Shown here piece after piece: positions 9,005 to 17,491 of a DNA stretch of 64,000 bases. The translations under genes and the position numbers were made by a program. This DNA comes from Cohnella zeiphila (GTDB taxonomy: Bacteria > Bacillota > Bacilli > Paenibacillales > Paenibacillaceae): positions 186,001-250,000 of the forward strand of contig NZ_JACJVO010000024.1 in assembly GCF_014212055.1 (NCBI RefSeq), written 5' to 3'. Every line of letters starts with the position of its first letter. Position 1 is the stretch's first letter. Below the pieces are notes generated by a model. The model did not search any database, was not told the DNA's origin, and worked only from the letters and a program-made list of their open reading frames with translations.

Positions 9005-9448
9005 ATGGCGATCCGATTGCGCGGCCATCATCTGCTCTGCTTGCTCGGGTACCGGGGAAAAGGTTACTCCGAAGGCTTTTGCGCCAACATGACGAACGTA
9101 TACGAGACGTTGAGGGAAACGCCGGATACCCCGATCGAGCTGATCGATGGGCCGGACGACATCTGCGCGGCGTTCCCTTCCGATCAACCTGCGCACTGCG
9201 AGAACGTCAGCGTCTATGAGAAAGACGAAGCCATTCTGGCGCAGTTGGGCTTGACGATCGGCGCCTCGCTAAGCTGGGCGGACGTCTGCGAACGGGTTCG
9301 GACGCGCGTCGAGCCCGGGGACATCGCCGGCCTGTGCGCGGATTGCCGATGGGAGCCGCTCGGCCTGTGCCGCGAAGGCGTCGGCCATATCCTCCGCGAC
9401 GCCCGGCTGCGGCCTTTGCCTGCCGCTGACCGCAGCCTGAACGGCTGA
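9005..9448 (+). CDS. DUF1284 family protein, Cys-rich
   Basis: The start ATG 9005 has a perfect AAGGAGG 8 nt upstream. The 147-residue protein opens with the family hallmark IRLRGHHLLCLLGYRGKGYS and keeps Cys residues in the order C-HLLC, C-AAF, HCEN, VCER, LCADC and LCREG, a pattern suggesting a metal or iron-sulfur site. No function is established for the family. It is unlinked to the phosphotransferase, which is divergent, and is followed 119 bp later by the lipoyl-transfer gene. Confidence 0.8.
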   Translation: MAIRLRGHHLLCLLGYRGKGYSEGFCANMTNVYETLRETPDTPIELIDGPDDICAAFPSDQPAHCENVSVYEKDEAILAQLGLTIGASLSWADVCERVRTRVEPGDIAGLCADCRWEPLGLCREGVGHILRDARLRPLPAADRSLNG

Positions 9449-9567
9449 AACGATAGCTCGGCGTCCCCTTTGCGGGAACCCGATATTCGCCCGCTCCCCG
9501 GACGATGTTCATTTGGGCGATCGCCGACGTTTGAGGTATGATAGAGGCAGGGAAGGGGACTGCCGAC

Positions 9568-10413
9568 GTGGACCGTAACAAGCCGTACATACCCGATAAC
9601 GCGCTCATCCTGGATCGCATGAACGAGCCGTCCGAGGTCAGCGTGCTGGACTCTTTCGCGCTGGACGAACTGCTGTGCCGCCAAGCGGGCGAAGGCGGCC
9701 CCGCCGTCTGCCACCTGTGGCGGCATCCTCGCGCGCTCGTGCTCGGGCTGCGCGACAGCCGGCTGCCGCAAGCGGCCGAAGCGGCACGACAGTTCGCGGC
9801 GGAAGGCTTCGAAGTCGTCGTCCGCCACTCGGGAGGCGCCGCCGTTCCGCTGGACCCGGGCGTCGTCAACTTATCGCTCATTCTGCCCCGGCCTTCGGGC
9901 GCTTCGAACTCCGGCGATTTCCACGACGATTTCGAGCGGATGTACGCCTTGATCGCCGAGGCGCTGAGCGGAACCGGCCATGCGGTGAACAAAGGCGAGA
10001 TCGGCGGAGCCTACTGCCCCGGCGATTACGATTTAAGCATCGGCGGCTTTAAGTTTTGCGGGATTGCGCAGCGGCGCCAGACGAAAGCGCTGATCGTGCA
10101 GGCGTTCATCGTCGCCGAGGGCTCGGGGGCGGGCCGCGCGGGACTCGTCCGCGAGTTTTACCGTCTGGCGGCCGGAGACGCCGATCCTTCGAGGTTCCCG
10201 CAAGTGGAGGAAGCGAGCACGGCCAGCCTGAGCGAGCTGATCGGGATCGGCAAGGGCGCCTCGGCCGTGTTCGCGCAGGAAGTGAAGCGCGTGCTTCGCG
10301 CCGGACAGACGGAAGCGGGACTTGCCGCCGCCGCGGCTTCCCTGCGCATGCCGTCTCCGGAGGACGTTCGAACGATGGCCGAAACGCTGCGATCCCGCTA
10401 CGCCATTCTGTGA
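9568..10413 (+). CDS. lipL: Octanoyl-[GcvH]:protein N-octanoyltransferase, LipL-like
   Basis: LipL moves octanoyl groups from the glycine cleavage H protein to the E2 subunits of 2-oxoacid dehydrogenases during lipoate assembly. The BPL/LPL fold is recognisable: VVVRHSGGAAVPLDPGVVNLSL carries the RxSGG-type motif. The catalytic Cys lies in GAYCPGDYDLSIGGFKFCGIAQRR, a pattern that separates LipL from LipM. GTG 9568 is chosen for the GGAAGGGG sequence about 10 nt upstream; ATG 9538 is an in-frame alternative adding 10 residues. Length (281) matches the family. It stands 24 bp before pepT, possibly cotranscribed. Confidence 0.85.
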   Translation: MDRNKPYIPDNALILDRMNEPSEVSVLDSFALDELLCRQAGEGGPAVCHLWRHPRALVLGLRDSRLPQAAEAARQFAAEGFEVVVRHSGGAAVPLDPGVVNLSLILPRPSGASNSGDFHDDFERMYALIAEALSGTGHAVNKGEIGGAYCPGDYDLSIGGFKFCGIAQRRQTKALIVQAFIVAEGSGAGRAGLVREFYRLAAGDADPSRFPQVEEASTASLSELIGIGKGASAVFAQEVKRVLRAGQTEAGLAAAAASLRMPSPEDVRTMAETLRSRYAIL

Positions 10414-10437
10414 GGATAATAAGGAGGAAATCTCGAC

Positions 10438-11670
10438 ATGAGAGATGAGATGGTTCGCCGCTTTGTTTCTTACGTGCAGGTGGATACGCAGTCGAACGCC
10501 GACAGCGAGACCTGCCCGTCCACGCCCGGCCAGCTGACGCTGGGCAAGATGCTGATGGATGAGCTGAAGAGCATCGGCATGCAGGAAGTGACGATGGACG
10601 GGAACGGCTACGTTATGGCCACGCTTCCGTCCAATACGGACAAGGATGTGCCGACGATCGGCTTCCTGGCGCACCTCGATACGGCGACCGACTTTACCGG
10701 CGCCGGCGTCAAGCCGCGGCTTGTCGAGAACTACGACGGAGCCGACATCGTCTTGAACGAGGAGAAGCGGATCGTGCTGTCTCCGAAGGATTTTCCCGAG
10801 CTGGGCGGCTACCGGGGCCACACGCTGATCGTGACGGACGGCACGACGCTGCTGGGCGCGGACAACAAGGCGGGGATCGCCGAGATCATGACGGCGATGG
10901 AGCATCTGATCCGGAACCCGGATATCAAGCACGGCAGGATCCGGGTCGCCTTCACGCCGGACGAGGAGATCGGCCGCGGGCCGCACCGGTTCGACGTCGC
11001 CGCCTTCGGCGCGAAGTTCGCTTATACCGTCGACGGCGGGCCGCTGGGCGAGCTGCAGTATGAGAGCTTCAACGCGGCTTCCGCCAAGATCACCGTGCAC
11101 GGCAAGAACGTGCACCCCGGCACGGCGAAAGGCAAGATGGTGAACTCGGCCAAGATCGCCATGGAATTTCACGCCCGGCTGCCTGCGGCCGAAGCGCCGG
11201 AGCATACCGAAGGATACGAAGGCTTCTACCACCTGCTCTCCGTCAACGGCGACGTGGAGGAGACCAAGCTCAGCTACATCGTCCGGGACTTCGACAAGGA
11301 GCGGTTCCAGAAGCGCAAGGACGAAATGACCGCCATTGCGAACGACCTGCGAAGCGTGTACGGGGAAGATCGGATCGAGCTTGCGATCAAGGACCAGTAC
11401 TTCAACATGCGCGAGAAAATCGAACCGGTGCCGGAGATCGTAGGCGTCGCCCGCGAAGCGATGCTCGGACTCGGGATCGAGCCGGTCATCGAGCCGGTCC
11501 GCGGCGGCACGGACGGTTCGCAGCTGTCTTATATGGGATTGCCGACTCCGAACCTGTTCACCGGCGGCGAGAATTACCACGGACGGTACGAGTACGCTTC
11601 GGTGGACAATATGCTCAAAGCGACGCAAGTCGTCGTCGAGATCGCTAGGCTGTTCGAGAGCAAGGCCTAG
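10438..11670 (+). CDS. pepT: Peptidase T (tripeptide aminopeptidase)
   Basis: PepT releases N-terminal residues from tripeptides in the cytoplasm. The 410-residue length matches the family. Zinc ligands and catalytic residues of the M20 fold are visible: HLDTATDF (His and catalytic Asp), TTLLGADNKAGIAE (bridging Asp), TPDEEIGRGPHRFD (general-base Glu), and the C-terminal GGENYHGRYEYAS with its His ligand. The lid domain carries NVHPGTAKGKMVN. The start has AAGGAGG 8 nt upstream. A strong hairpin follows the stop. Confidence 0.95.
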   Translation: MRDEMVRRFVSYVQVDTQSNADSETCPSTPGQLTLGKMLMDELKSIGMQEVTMDGNGYVMATLPSNTDKDVPTIGFLAHLDTATDFTGAGVKPRLVENYDGADIVLNEEKRIVLSPKDFPELGGYRGHTLIVTDGTTLLGADNKAGIAEIMTAMEHLIRNPDIKHGRIRVAFTPDEEIGRGPHRFDVAAFGAKFAYTVDGGPLGELQYESFNAASAKITVHGKNVHPGTAKGKMVNSAKIAMEFHARLPAAEAPEHTEGYEGFYHLLSVNGDVEETKLSYIVRDFDKERFQKRKDEMTAIANDLRSVYGEDRIELAIKDQYFNMREKIEPVPEIVGVAREAMLGLGIEPVIEPVRGGTDGSQLSYMGLPTPNLFTGGENYHGRYEYASVDNMLKATQVVVEIARLFESKA

Positions 11671-11696
11671 GCTTCTTCCGCCGCGACGACAAAGCG

Positions 11697-11731
11697 ATGG
11701 CGGCGCGAGGTGAATAACCCCGCGCCGCCAT
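11697..11731 (+). terminator. Terminator after pepT
   Basis: An 11-bp GC-rich stem, ATGGCGGCGCG at 11697-11707 pairing with CGCGCCGCCAT at 11721-11731, is followed by a short TTT. It lies 27 bp past the pepT stop. Confidence 0.7.
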
Positions 11732-11817
11732 TTCGCGCTTCAATCGACGAGTATCCCGTAGACCGTCGCGTTCAGCTTGTCTATCCGAGCAAATTGGCGA
11801 TCCGCAACCATTCCCGC

Positions 11818-12147
11818 CTATTCGGCTTTCCCGGATTCCGGTGCGGGATGGTGCTGGAAGCTCTCCAGATCAATGATTCGTCCCAGCGACGGTTCGACGC
11901 CCTCTTCCTGCAAGAGAAGCTGCTGCGTATATCTTCCCTCTTCTCCTTGAATCGCGATCTCTCCTTTGGAATTGACGACCCGATGCCACGGCAGATCGTG
12001 CTTCCCGCTCATCGAGTGAAGGATGCGCACGACTTGGCGCGCGGCTCGCGGACTTCCCGCGCAAGCCGCGATTTGTCCGTACGTCATGACCGAGCCGGGC
12101 GGAATTCCTTTTATGATGGCGATGACTCGTTCGGTAAAAGGCTGCAT
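11818..12147 (-). CDS. Alkyltransferase-like (ATL) protein, MGMT fold without the active Cys
   Basis: This 109-residue protein carries only the DNA-binding domain of O6-alkylguanine-DNA alkyltransferase. The helix-turn-helix PPGSVMTYGQIAACAGSPRAARQV with the arginine finger is intact, but the active-site PCHRV reads PWHRV, so the alkyl-accepting Cys is replaced by Trp. ATL proteins bind O6-alkylguanine, flip it out and recruit nucleotide excision repair. Start ATG 12147 is preferred (AGAGGGG upstream, and the domain begins there). An earlier in-frame ATG would add 14 residues. Confidence 0.88.
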   Translation of the reverse strand: MQPFTERVIAIIKGIPPGSVMTYGQIAACAGSPRAARQVVRILHSMSGKHDLPWHRVVNSKGEIAIQGEEGRYTQQLLLQEEGVEPSLGRIIDLESFQHHPAPESGKAE

Positions 12148-12198
12148 GAGCCATCTTCCCCTCTCGCATGGTCTGCCAAATCCGTTCAACTCGCGAAG

Positions 12199-13149
12199 CT
12201 ACAGAACGTACCTCCAGATCAGCCAACAAACTCCGACGGACAGCCAGGATATGAACCCGAAAACCATCACGATCTTGTTCTCGCTCCAGCCGTATTTGAG
12301 GCTGAAATGAAAATGAATCGGCGTCATTCGGAAAATCCGCAGCCTCGTGCGCTTGAAGTACCACACTTGCAGAATGACCGACAATTGTTCCGCCAGGTAG
12401 ACGGAGAACAAAATCGGAATCAAGATTTCGACCTTCTCGATCACGGCCAGAATCGAAAGGGAGCCTCCGATGGCGAGCGATCCGGTATCGCCCATGAACG
12501 CCCGGGCAGGGTAGATATTGTACAGAAAAAGTCCGAGCAAGCACCCGATCATGACAAGAGAGAACGTCTTCACCTCGGGCTTGTCCGAAATGAGGAAAAA
12601 GAAAAAGTAAGTAGGGATCGCCACATTGATCAGCAGTCCGTCCAGTCCGTCCGTAAAGTTGATGGCGTTCGCGGAGCCGACGATGAACAGCAGCATGACG
12701 GCAATGTACACGTAGATAGGCAGATGCAGCTGAAAGCCGTGGAACAGCCGGATATCGCTGGTCAGCCCGAATGAACGATAAAGGACGAGCAGCAGCGCGC
12801 CCGTAAACAGAAATTGCAAGACCAGCTTCATGCGGCCGGAAATGCCTCCGGGGTCCTGCCAAAATGCTTTTTTGAAATCGTCCATAAAGCCGACCGAACT
12901 GAACAGAAGAAAGGTGGCGCAGAGAAACACCATGAGCGGAGCGGGATGGTACGGCAGCGAGGTCGCCAGACCGATCAACAAGATCAGGCCCGCCATTAAC
13001 GGAGTCCCCCGCTTGGCCTGGTGATCGGGCGGCAATTCGGCGCGGATCGGTTGCGTCAGTTTCAGGCTGCGCAGCACCCAGATCAGCAGCGGCGTCAATG
13101 CCGTAACCAGCAAAAAAGACAAGCCCGACACTCCCAAGATCCCGAACAT
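12199..13149 (-). CDS. MraY-like glycosyltransferase family 4 membrane enzyme (paralogue outside the dcw cluster)
   Basis: MraY-family enzymes attach a phospho-sugar from a UDP donor to undecaprenyl phosphate. The 316-residue length and about ten membrane helices fit. Motifs visible: KRGTPLMAG, the Asp pair GFMDDFKKAF, NAINFTDGLDGLLI and FMGDTGSLAIGG. The MraY triple-His motif HHHFE reads HFHFS here, and the gene stands alone rather than beside murD/ftsW. It may make a different lipid-linked intermediate (teichoic acid or S-layer glycan) or be a spare MraY. Start ATG 13149 has only a weak AACGGGG upstream. Confidence 0.82.
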   Translation of the reverse strand: MFGILGVSGLSFLLVTALTPLLIWVLRSLKLTQPIRAELPPDHQAKRGTPLMAGLILLIGLATSLPYHPAPLMVFLCATFLLFSSVGFMDDFKKAFWQDPGGISGRMKLVLQFLFTGALLLVLYRSFGLTSDIRLFHGFQLHLPIYVYIAVMLLFIVGSANAINFTDGLDGLLINVAIPTYFFFFLISDKPEVKTFSLVMIGCLLGLFLYNIYPARAFMGDTGSLAIGGSLSILAVIEKVEILIPILFSVYLAEQLSVILQVWYFKRTRLRIFRMTPIHFHFSLKYGWSENKIVMVFGFISWLSVGVCWLIWRYVL

Positions 13150-13381
13150 ACCGCAAACCCCGTTTCCCAACGTTTTGTTGTTTCTATCACTAGTGTAATT
13201 CGACGATCGGGTTGATATTCCTTTTAAAGAGAGGTTCACGGAGCTTCGACGTCCGCGCCCGTTCTGCGGGTTGCATTGGGGACTGGCTCTACGGGCGAAA
13301 AATCCTTGGCTCTGGTAGAATAATAAGCAGAAGCGCTCGAGCGCATAGAGAGTAAACGATGGGATAGGAGGATGGATCCGC

Positions 13382-13843
13382 ATGGAGAACAAGACGTTGG
13401 AGCCTCTGGCCGACTCGGACTCGGCTGAACTGGCGGAGAAGATCAAGCGTTGGGAAGAGAACGGCAGCAAGTTGTTCTGGGGACACCTCGGCCTCCGCAT
13501 GGAGGAATGGAGCGATCGCGGCGTCACCATCTCGGTGGACATTCGCCCGGAGCTGCTCAACCTGGGCGGCCTGCTGCACGGCGGCGTTCACGCCTCTCTG
13601 ATCGATACGGCGATCGGCATGCTTATCATGATCGTTCGCGGGGAAGAAGACATCGTCACGACCAACCTCAATATGCACTACTTGGCTTCGCGTTCGGAGG
13701 GACGGGTATTCGCTGCCGCGGAGATCGTTCACCAATCGCGCAAATCGATTACCGCGCAAGGCTTCGTTCGATCGGAGGACGGCGAGCGGCTGGCGTTCGG
13801 AACGGCGACGTTCCGCATCGTCGGGCCGCGGCCGCAAGCATAA
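13382..13843 (+). CDS. PaaI-type hotdog-fold thioesterase
   Basis: The 153-residue protein has the acyl-CoA thioesterase hotdog signature LLNLGGLLHGGVHASLIDTAIGML, with HGG at the helix start and Asp as the likely general base. It continues with TTNLNMHYLASRSEG strands and ends in a short tail. AGGAGG lies 8-10 nt before ATG 13382. It probably hydrolyses a CoA thioester in the cytoplasm; the substrate is not readable. It is divergent from the MraY paralogue and convergent with the MFS gene. Confidence 0.85.
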   Translation: MENKTLEPLADSDSAELAEKIKRWEENGSKLFWGHLGLRMEEWSDRGVTISVDIRPELLNLGGLLHGGVHASLIDTAIGMLIMIVRGEEDIVTTNLNMHYLASRSEGRVFAAAEIVHQSRKSITAQGFVRSEDGERLAFGTATFRIVGPRPQA

Positions 13844-13855
13844 AGCCATAATGGG

Positions 13856-13893
13856 AAGAGGGAAGCGCCGGAAGGCTCTTCCCTCTTTGTTTT
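13856..13893. terminator. Bidirectional terminator between thioesterase and MFS genes
   Basis: AAGAGGGAAG (13856-13865) pairs with CTTCCCTCTT (13878-13887) and is followed by TTGTTTT on the plus strand. It separates two convergent genes. Confidence 0.8.
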
Positions 13894-13920
13894 CCCGACC
13901 GGGCTCCCCTCCCTCCCGCT

Positions 13921-15105
13921 TCAAGCAGCCGAGCGCCGGCCGGCTTGGCGCTTCCGCGGACCATAGAGCGCGGCTCTTGCCGCGATCAGAACGAGGCCGA
14001 GCGCGAGGAACGAAATGCCGGCTATCACGACGTACCGGGCTCCCATTCCCGCCATGAACGCCCCGCCGATCGACGTGCCGACCGTAATGCCAAGATTGGC
14101 GAAAGCCACGAACAAACCGTTGGCGAAGTCGGGCGCTTCCGATGCCGCGGAAGTAATCCAATACTGCGAGATGTTCAATCCCAGGGTGAACAACACCCCC
14201 CATACCGCGATCAGGATCATCATCGGAACCGTGAAATCGCCCAGGGCGAATACGAGCGCATAGACGGCTCCGAACGCGAACGGATAAACGAGCGCGGTCG
14301 GTATCGCCCTGCGGTGAAGCGATTTGCCGGCCGCCAGGTTGCCGGCGATGCCGGTCAAGCCGAACAGCACCAGCATGAGGCTGATTTGTTTGCCGGACAT
14401 ATGCGTCACCGCATCCAGATACTCTGCGAAGAAGCTATACGCAGCGTACATGGCGGAATTGATGGCAATGACGGTCGCAATGCTGAGCCAGACGAGAGGC
14501 TTCTTCAGAACGCCCAGTTGCTCGCCGTAGGTCAGCTTTTCCCGGACCGGCATCGAAGGAACGAAGAGGAGAATGGCGGCGAACGTCACCGCGTTGACGA
14601 CGGCGAAAAACCAGAGCGCGGCTTCCAGCGAGACCGTGTCGGCGATAAAGGAAGTAATCGGCGTTCCGATGACCATCCCGGCCGTGACGCCCATGAACAC
14701 TTTGGCCGTTACCCGGGTAACCTGCTCCTTGCTGACGGTATTGGCCGCCGCGACGAAGGCGACCGAAAAGTAAACGGGATGGAGAAACGCCGGAACGATT
14801 CGGGCGATCAAGAGTACGGCGAAGTTGGGCGCGTACACGGAGACGACATTGGTGACGACGAATAGTCCGATGACCAAGAGCATGGCCGTCTTGCGGTTCA
14901 TGCCCGAGAACAGCAAGGGCAGCACCGGTCCGGCGATCGCGACCGCGAGCGCGAACAAGCTGACGAGCAGTCCCGCCTGGGAAGCGCTGATGCCGAATTG
15001 CTCGGCGATTCGCGGCAAGATGCCGATCACGCCCATCTCCGTATTGATGATGCCGAAGACGCCGAACGTAAGGATGTAAACGATCAATGATTTCGATTTT
15101 GTCAT
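13921..15105 (-). CDS. MFS drug/arabinose-type efflux transporter (DHA1)
   Basis: A 394-residue, 12-helix proton-coupled exporter of the major facilitator superfamily. It has the N-terminal TEMGVIGILPRIAEQFGIS pattern seen in YtbD/AraJ/sugar-efflux members and a charged FSGMNRKTA loop in place of the standard motif A. AAGGAGAG precedes ATG 15105. The divergent ArsR-type regulator and the shared repeat operators strongly suggest it is that regulator's target. The substrate is unknown. Confidence 0.88.
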   Translation of the reverse strand: MTKSKSLIVYILTFGVFGIINTEMGVIGILPRIAEQFGISASQAGLLVSLFALAVAIAGPVLPLLFSGMNRKTAMLLVIGLFVVTNVVSVYAPNFAVLLIARIVPAFLHPVYFSVAFVAAANTVSKEQVTRVTAKVFMGVTAGMVIGTPITSFIADTVSLEAALWFFAVVNAVTFAAILLFVPSMPVREKLTYGEQLGVLKKPLVWLSIATVIAINSAMYAAYSFFAEYLDAVTHMSGKQISLMLVLFGLTGIAGNLAAGKSLHRRAIPTALVYPFAFGAVYALVFALGDFTVPMMILIAVWGVLFTLGLNISQYWITSAASEAPDFANGLFVAFANLGITVGTSIGGAFMAGMGARYVVIAGISFLALGLVLIAARAALYGPRKRQAGRRSAA

Positions 15106-15151
15106 GGTCCCTCTCTCCTTAAACCTGTTTGTTTGTTCCTTTGTTTTATTG

Positions 15152-15239
15152 TTCCAGTTTTTTAGTACAATAGGATGATATCGTCATCTCTTTGAGAAGT
15201 CAACGGTTATTTTAATATTCTAGTTTTATGGTACATTAG
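15152..15239. promoter_or_regulatory. Direct-repeat operators in the MFS/ArsR divergent promoter
   Basis: Two near-identical 22-bp boxes (15152-15173 and 15218-15239) match at 18 of 22 positions; their cores read AGTTTTTTAGTAC and AGTTTTATGGTAC. They are 66 bp apart, close to six turns of DNA, in an AT-rich 173-bp gap between divergent genes. They are probably where the adjacent ArsR-type regulator binds. Confidence 0.6.
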
Positions 15240-15278
15240 TAGTTTGAATTCCTCTGTCGAACGTGCTATGCTGGACCT

Positions 15279-15593
15279 ATGAGAAAACCTTATCAGCCTG
15301 CCGCAAGCGACATCCGGTTGTCAGCCGTCCTTTATGCCCTGAGCGACCCGCGTCGGTTGCAGATCGTTCAGAGCCTCAAGGATCAGGCGGAGCAAAACTG
15401 CGCGGTGTATCATGAGCTGATGCCCAAATCGACGCTGACCCATCATCTGAAGGTCCTTCGGGAAGCGGGGGTGGCCAAGGTAAGAATCGAAGGGACGCAG
15501 CACTTCTACTCGCTGCGAACGGAGGAATTGGATCAGCTGTTTCCGGGGCTGATGTCCGCGGTACTCAACGCTCCGCCCGATCTGATCGAATAA
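15279..15593 (+). CDS. ArsR-family winged-helix repressor
   Basis: The 104-residue protein has the ArsR layout: VLYALSDPRRLQIVQSL leads into a winged helix with recognition helix STLTHHLKVLREAGVAKVRIEG, then a beta-wing and a dimerising tail. The usual metal-binding ELCVCDL is absent, with NCAVYHEL in its place, so it may sense an organic ligand or redox state rather than metal. It is divergent from the MFS exporter, the usual pairing for a local repressor, and is followed by a strong bidirectional terminator. Confidence 0.9.
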   Translation: MRKPYQPAASDIRLSAVLYALSDPRRLQIVQSLKDQAEQNCAVYHELMPKSTLTHHLKVLREAGVAKVRIEGTQHFYSLRTEELDQLFPGLMSAVLNAPPDLIE

Positions 15594-15597
15594 GGGG

Positions 15598-15641
15598 ACA
15601 AAAAAAGTACCTTCCACAGGAGACGGAAGGTACTTTTTTTA
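15598..15641. terminator. Bidirectional terminator after the ArsR gene
   Basis: AAAAAAGTACCTTCC (15601-15615) pairs exactly with GGAAGGTACTTTTTT (15626-15640), giving A and T tracts on both sides of a compact loop. Confidence 0.92.
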
Positions 15642-15699
15642 TGCGAAGCTTACTCAAGTGCTTTGCGGGGACCTTCGGAAATGATAGATTACTTCATGC

Positions 15700-15727
15700 A
15701 AAAAGGAGCGCCGCATCGGGCGCTCCT
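15700..15727 (-). terminator. Terminator of the yjlC-ndh operon
   Basis: GGAGCGCC (15705-15712) pairs with GGCGCTCC (15719-15726). On the minus strand the stem is followed by TTTTT, and it lies 20 bp beyond the ndh stop. Confidence 0.85.
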
Positions 15728-15746
15728 CTTTGAAGCTCGCTTCGGC

Positions 15747-16928
15747 TTAGTAAGCCAGAGCGAACAGACCTTGAATATGGGACAGATAGCGAATGTTGCT
15801 CGCTTCCTTCATCAGCGAAGCCGGCAGGCCTTTCAGGCGGGTGTTGTTGCCGCCGATCGTGCCGACCGCGTCCTTGCGGCCCAGGCTTCCGAGCGTACCG
15901 GAGAATACCGGCACGAAGGCGTCCATCTTGCCGCCCTTGAAGAAGGCGGACAGGTTGTAGCCGACCGTCTCGCCCATCTGCCAAGCAAGCTGGGCGGTCG
16001 GCGGGTACGGACGCTCGCCGCCGCTCGGGAAGACGACGGCGCAGTCGCCGGCCAGGAACACTTCCGGATGCGACGTGGATTGAAGCGTCTCGCTGACGGT
16101 AGCGCGGCCGCGGTTGACTTCGACGCCGCTGTTCGCAACGACCGGATGGCCTTGAACGCCGCCGGTCCAGATCAGCGTGTTGGTGTCGATAACGCGTCCG
16201 TCCTTGAGGGAGACGGTCGACTTCGTCGCTTCGGTAATGGCAACGCCCGTGATGAATTCGACGCCGCGCTTCTCGAGGCTCTCGACGGCGCGCTGAATCA
16301 GTTCGGGCGGGAAGATCGGCAGTACGGACGGAGCCGCTTCGACGACGTAGAGCTTGATGTCGGCGAAGTCGATGCCCTTGGCGCGGCATACTTCCGGAAG
16401 CTTGTCGGCGAATTCGCCGACCAGTTCGACGCCGGTCAAGCCGCCGCCGCCGACTACGAAGGTCGCGTCGGCTTTGTTGCCGGACTGCTTGTAGGCGTCC
16501 AGTCGAGCTTCGACGTGAGCGCGAATGCGGTTCGCATCGTTTGCGGACTTCAGCGTGAAGCTGTTCTCTTCCAGTCCCGGAATGCCGAAGAACGCCGTCT
16601 CGCTGCCGAGGGCGACGACGAGAGCGTCATAAGCGTAAACCGAACCGCTGGCGAGAAGAACTTTCTTGTCGGCGGGCTTGATCTCGGATACCGAGTCGAC
16701 GACCAGGTGAACGTCCTTGCCGCTCAGCAGCTTCTCGAGCGGCAGAGCGACGGCCTTCTCCTTGATCGTGCCGCCGGCGAGACGGTGAAGCTCGGTGATG
16801 ATCTGATGGGTCGGAAAACGGTTGATGAGCGTAATCCGCGCTTCCTCGGCACTCAGGTGCTGACGCGCCGTCAGCGCGGTCAGCAGACCGCCGTAGCCGC
16901 CGCCCAGAATCACAATATGTTTTGACAT
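15747..16928 (-). CDS. ndh: Type II NADH dehydrogenase
   Basis: NDH-2 is a single-subunit, non-proton-pumping enzyme on the inner face of the membrane that passes electrons from NADH to menaquinone. The 393-residue protein has an FAD-binding Rossmann motif at the N-terminus (IVILGGGYGGLL), a second nucleotide-binding motif (FVVGGGGLTGVELVGEF) for NADH, the FAD-contact segment FLAGDCAVV, and the quinone-site AQLAWQMGE. GGAGG lies 7 nt before ATG 16928. It follows a DUF1641 gene by 31 bp, the same order as yjlC-ndh in Bacillus subtilis. Confidence 0.92.
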   Translation of the reverse strand: MSKHIVILGGGYGGLLTALTARQHLSAEEARITLINRFPTHQIITELHRLAGGTIKEKAVALPLEKLLSGKDVHLVVDSVSEIKPADKKVLLASGSVYAYDALVVALGSETAFFGIPGLEENSFTLKSANDANRIRAHVEARLDAYKQSGNKADATFVVGGGGLTGVELVGEFADKLPEVCRAKGIDFADIKLYVVEAAPSVLPIFPPELIQRAVESLEKRGVEFITGVAITEATKSTVSLKDGRVIDTNTLIWTGGVQGHPVVANSGVEVNRGRATVSETLQSTSHPEVFLAGDCAVVFPSGGERPYPPTAQLAWQMGETVGYNLSAFFKGGKMDAFVPVFSGTLGSLGRKDAVGTIGGNNTRLKGLPASLMKEASNIRYLSHIQGLFALAY

Positions 16929-16959
16929 GTCCAGTCCTCCGTTCTAATCCGTATCGGGT

Positions 16960-17397
16960 TTATTCTGCCTTGTTGTTCTTCTCGGCCAGCGCGCCCAGGA
17001 ACGCTTGCGTGAAGCGAAGCGTCTTCTGAACCTGCGGATCCTTCAGCATTCGGAGAATGCCGAACAATCCGATCGTGCCGCTCGCTTCCGCTTGGGAACG
17101 ATCGCCGGCTTCGATAGCCGCCGCCGCGATCTCCTTGGTCTTCTCGACGACCGGCTTCGCCATCTCGCCGAAACCGTGCGCGAAATCGTTGATCAGCACC
17201 TTGTCGGTAACGATTCCTTGCGCGAAGTCGTAGGCCTTGGTCAGGAAAGTGACCATCTCGGCCAGCTTGGGCAGGTTATCCACCAATACGGTAAGGGACT
17301 CCTGAACCTCCGGCTTCAACAATTGATCCAGCATATCTTGCGAGTTCCGTTCCACTGCGGCGTCGCTGGCGACCGCCTCTTGCGAAATTTGTGACAT
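16960..17397 (-). CDS. DUF1641 protein, YjlC-like, cotranscribed with ndh
   Basis: Start ATG 17397 has AAAGGAGG about 9 nt upstream. The 145-residue, largely helical protein has the DUF1641 core: LLKPEVQESLTVLVDNLPKLAEMV, then GFGEMAKP and the closing GLFGILRMLKDPQVQKTL. The family has no proven biochemical function but is regularly found beside formate dehydrogenases and NDH-2, so a role in handling or anchoring redox enzymes is a reasonable inference. It is the first gene of a two-gene operon behind a Rex-like operator. Confidence 0.88.
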   Translation of the reverse strand: MSQISQEAVASDAAVERNSQDMLDQLLKPEVQESLTVLVDNLPKLAEMVTFLTKAYDFAQGIVTDKVLINDFAHGFGEMAKPVVEKTKEIAAAAIEAGDRSQAEASGTIGLFGILRMLKDPQVQKTLRFTQAFLGALAEKNNKAE

Positions 17398-17491
17398 GCG
17401 AGAGTGTCCTCCTTTGCAGTAATATCCTAATCGGTTGCGTTCTCCCCGCCTGACACGCCAGGCAGCCGGAACGAGTAGACAGAAGAACACT

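Noticed and set aside
10033..11628. A 531-codon minus-strand frame opposite pepT
   Set aside because: Antisense shadow of pepT with typical Arg/His-rich composition and no start signals.
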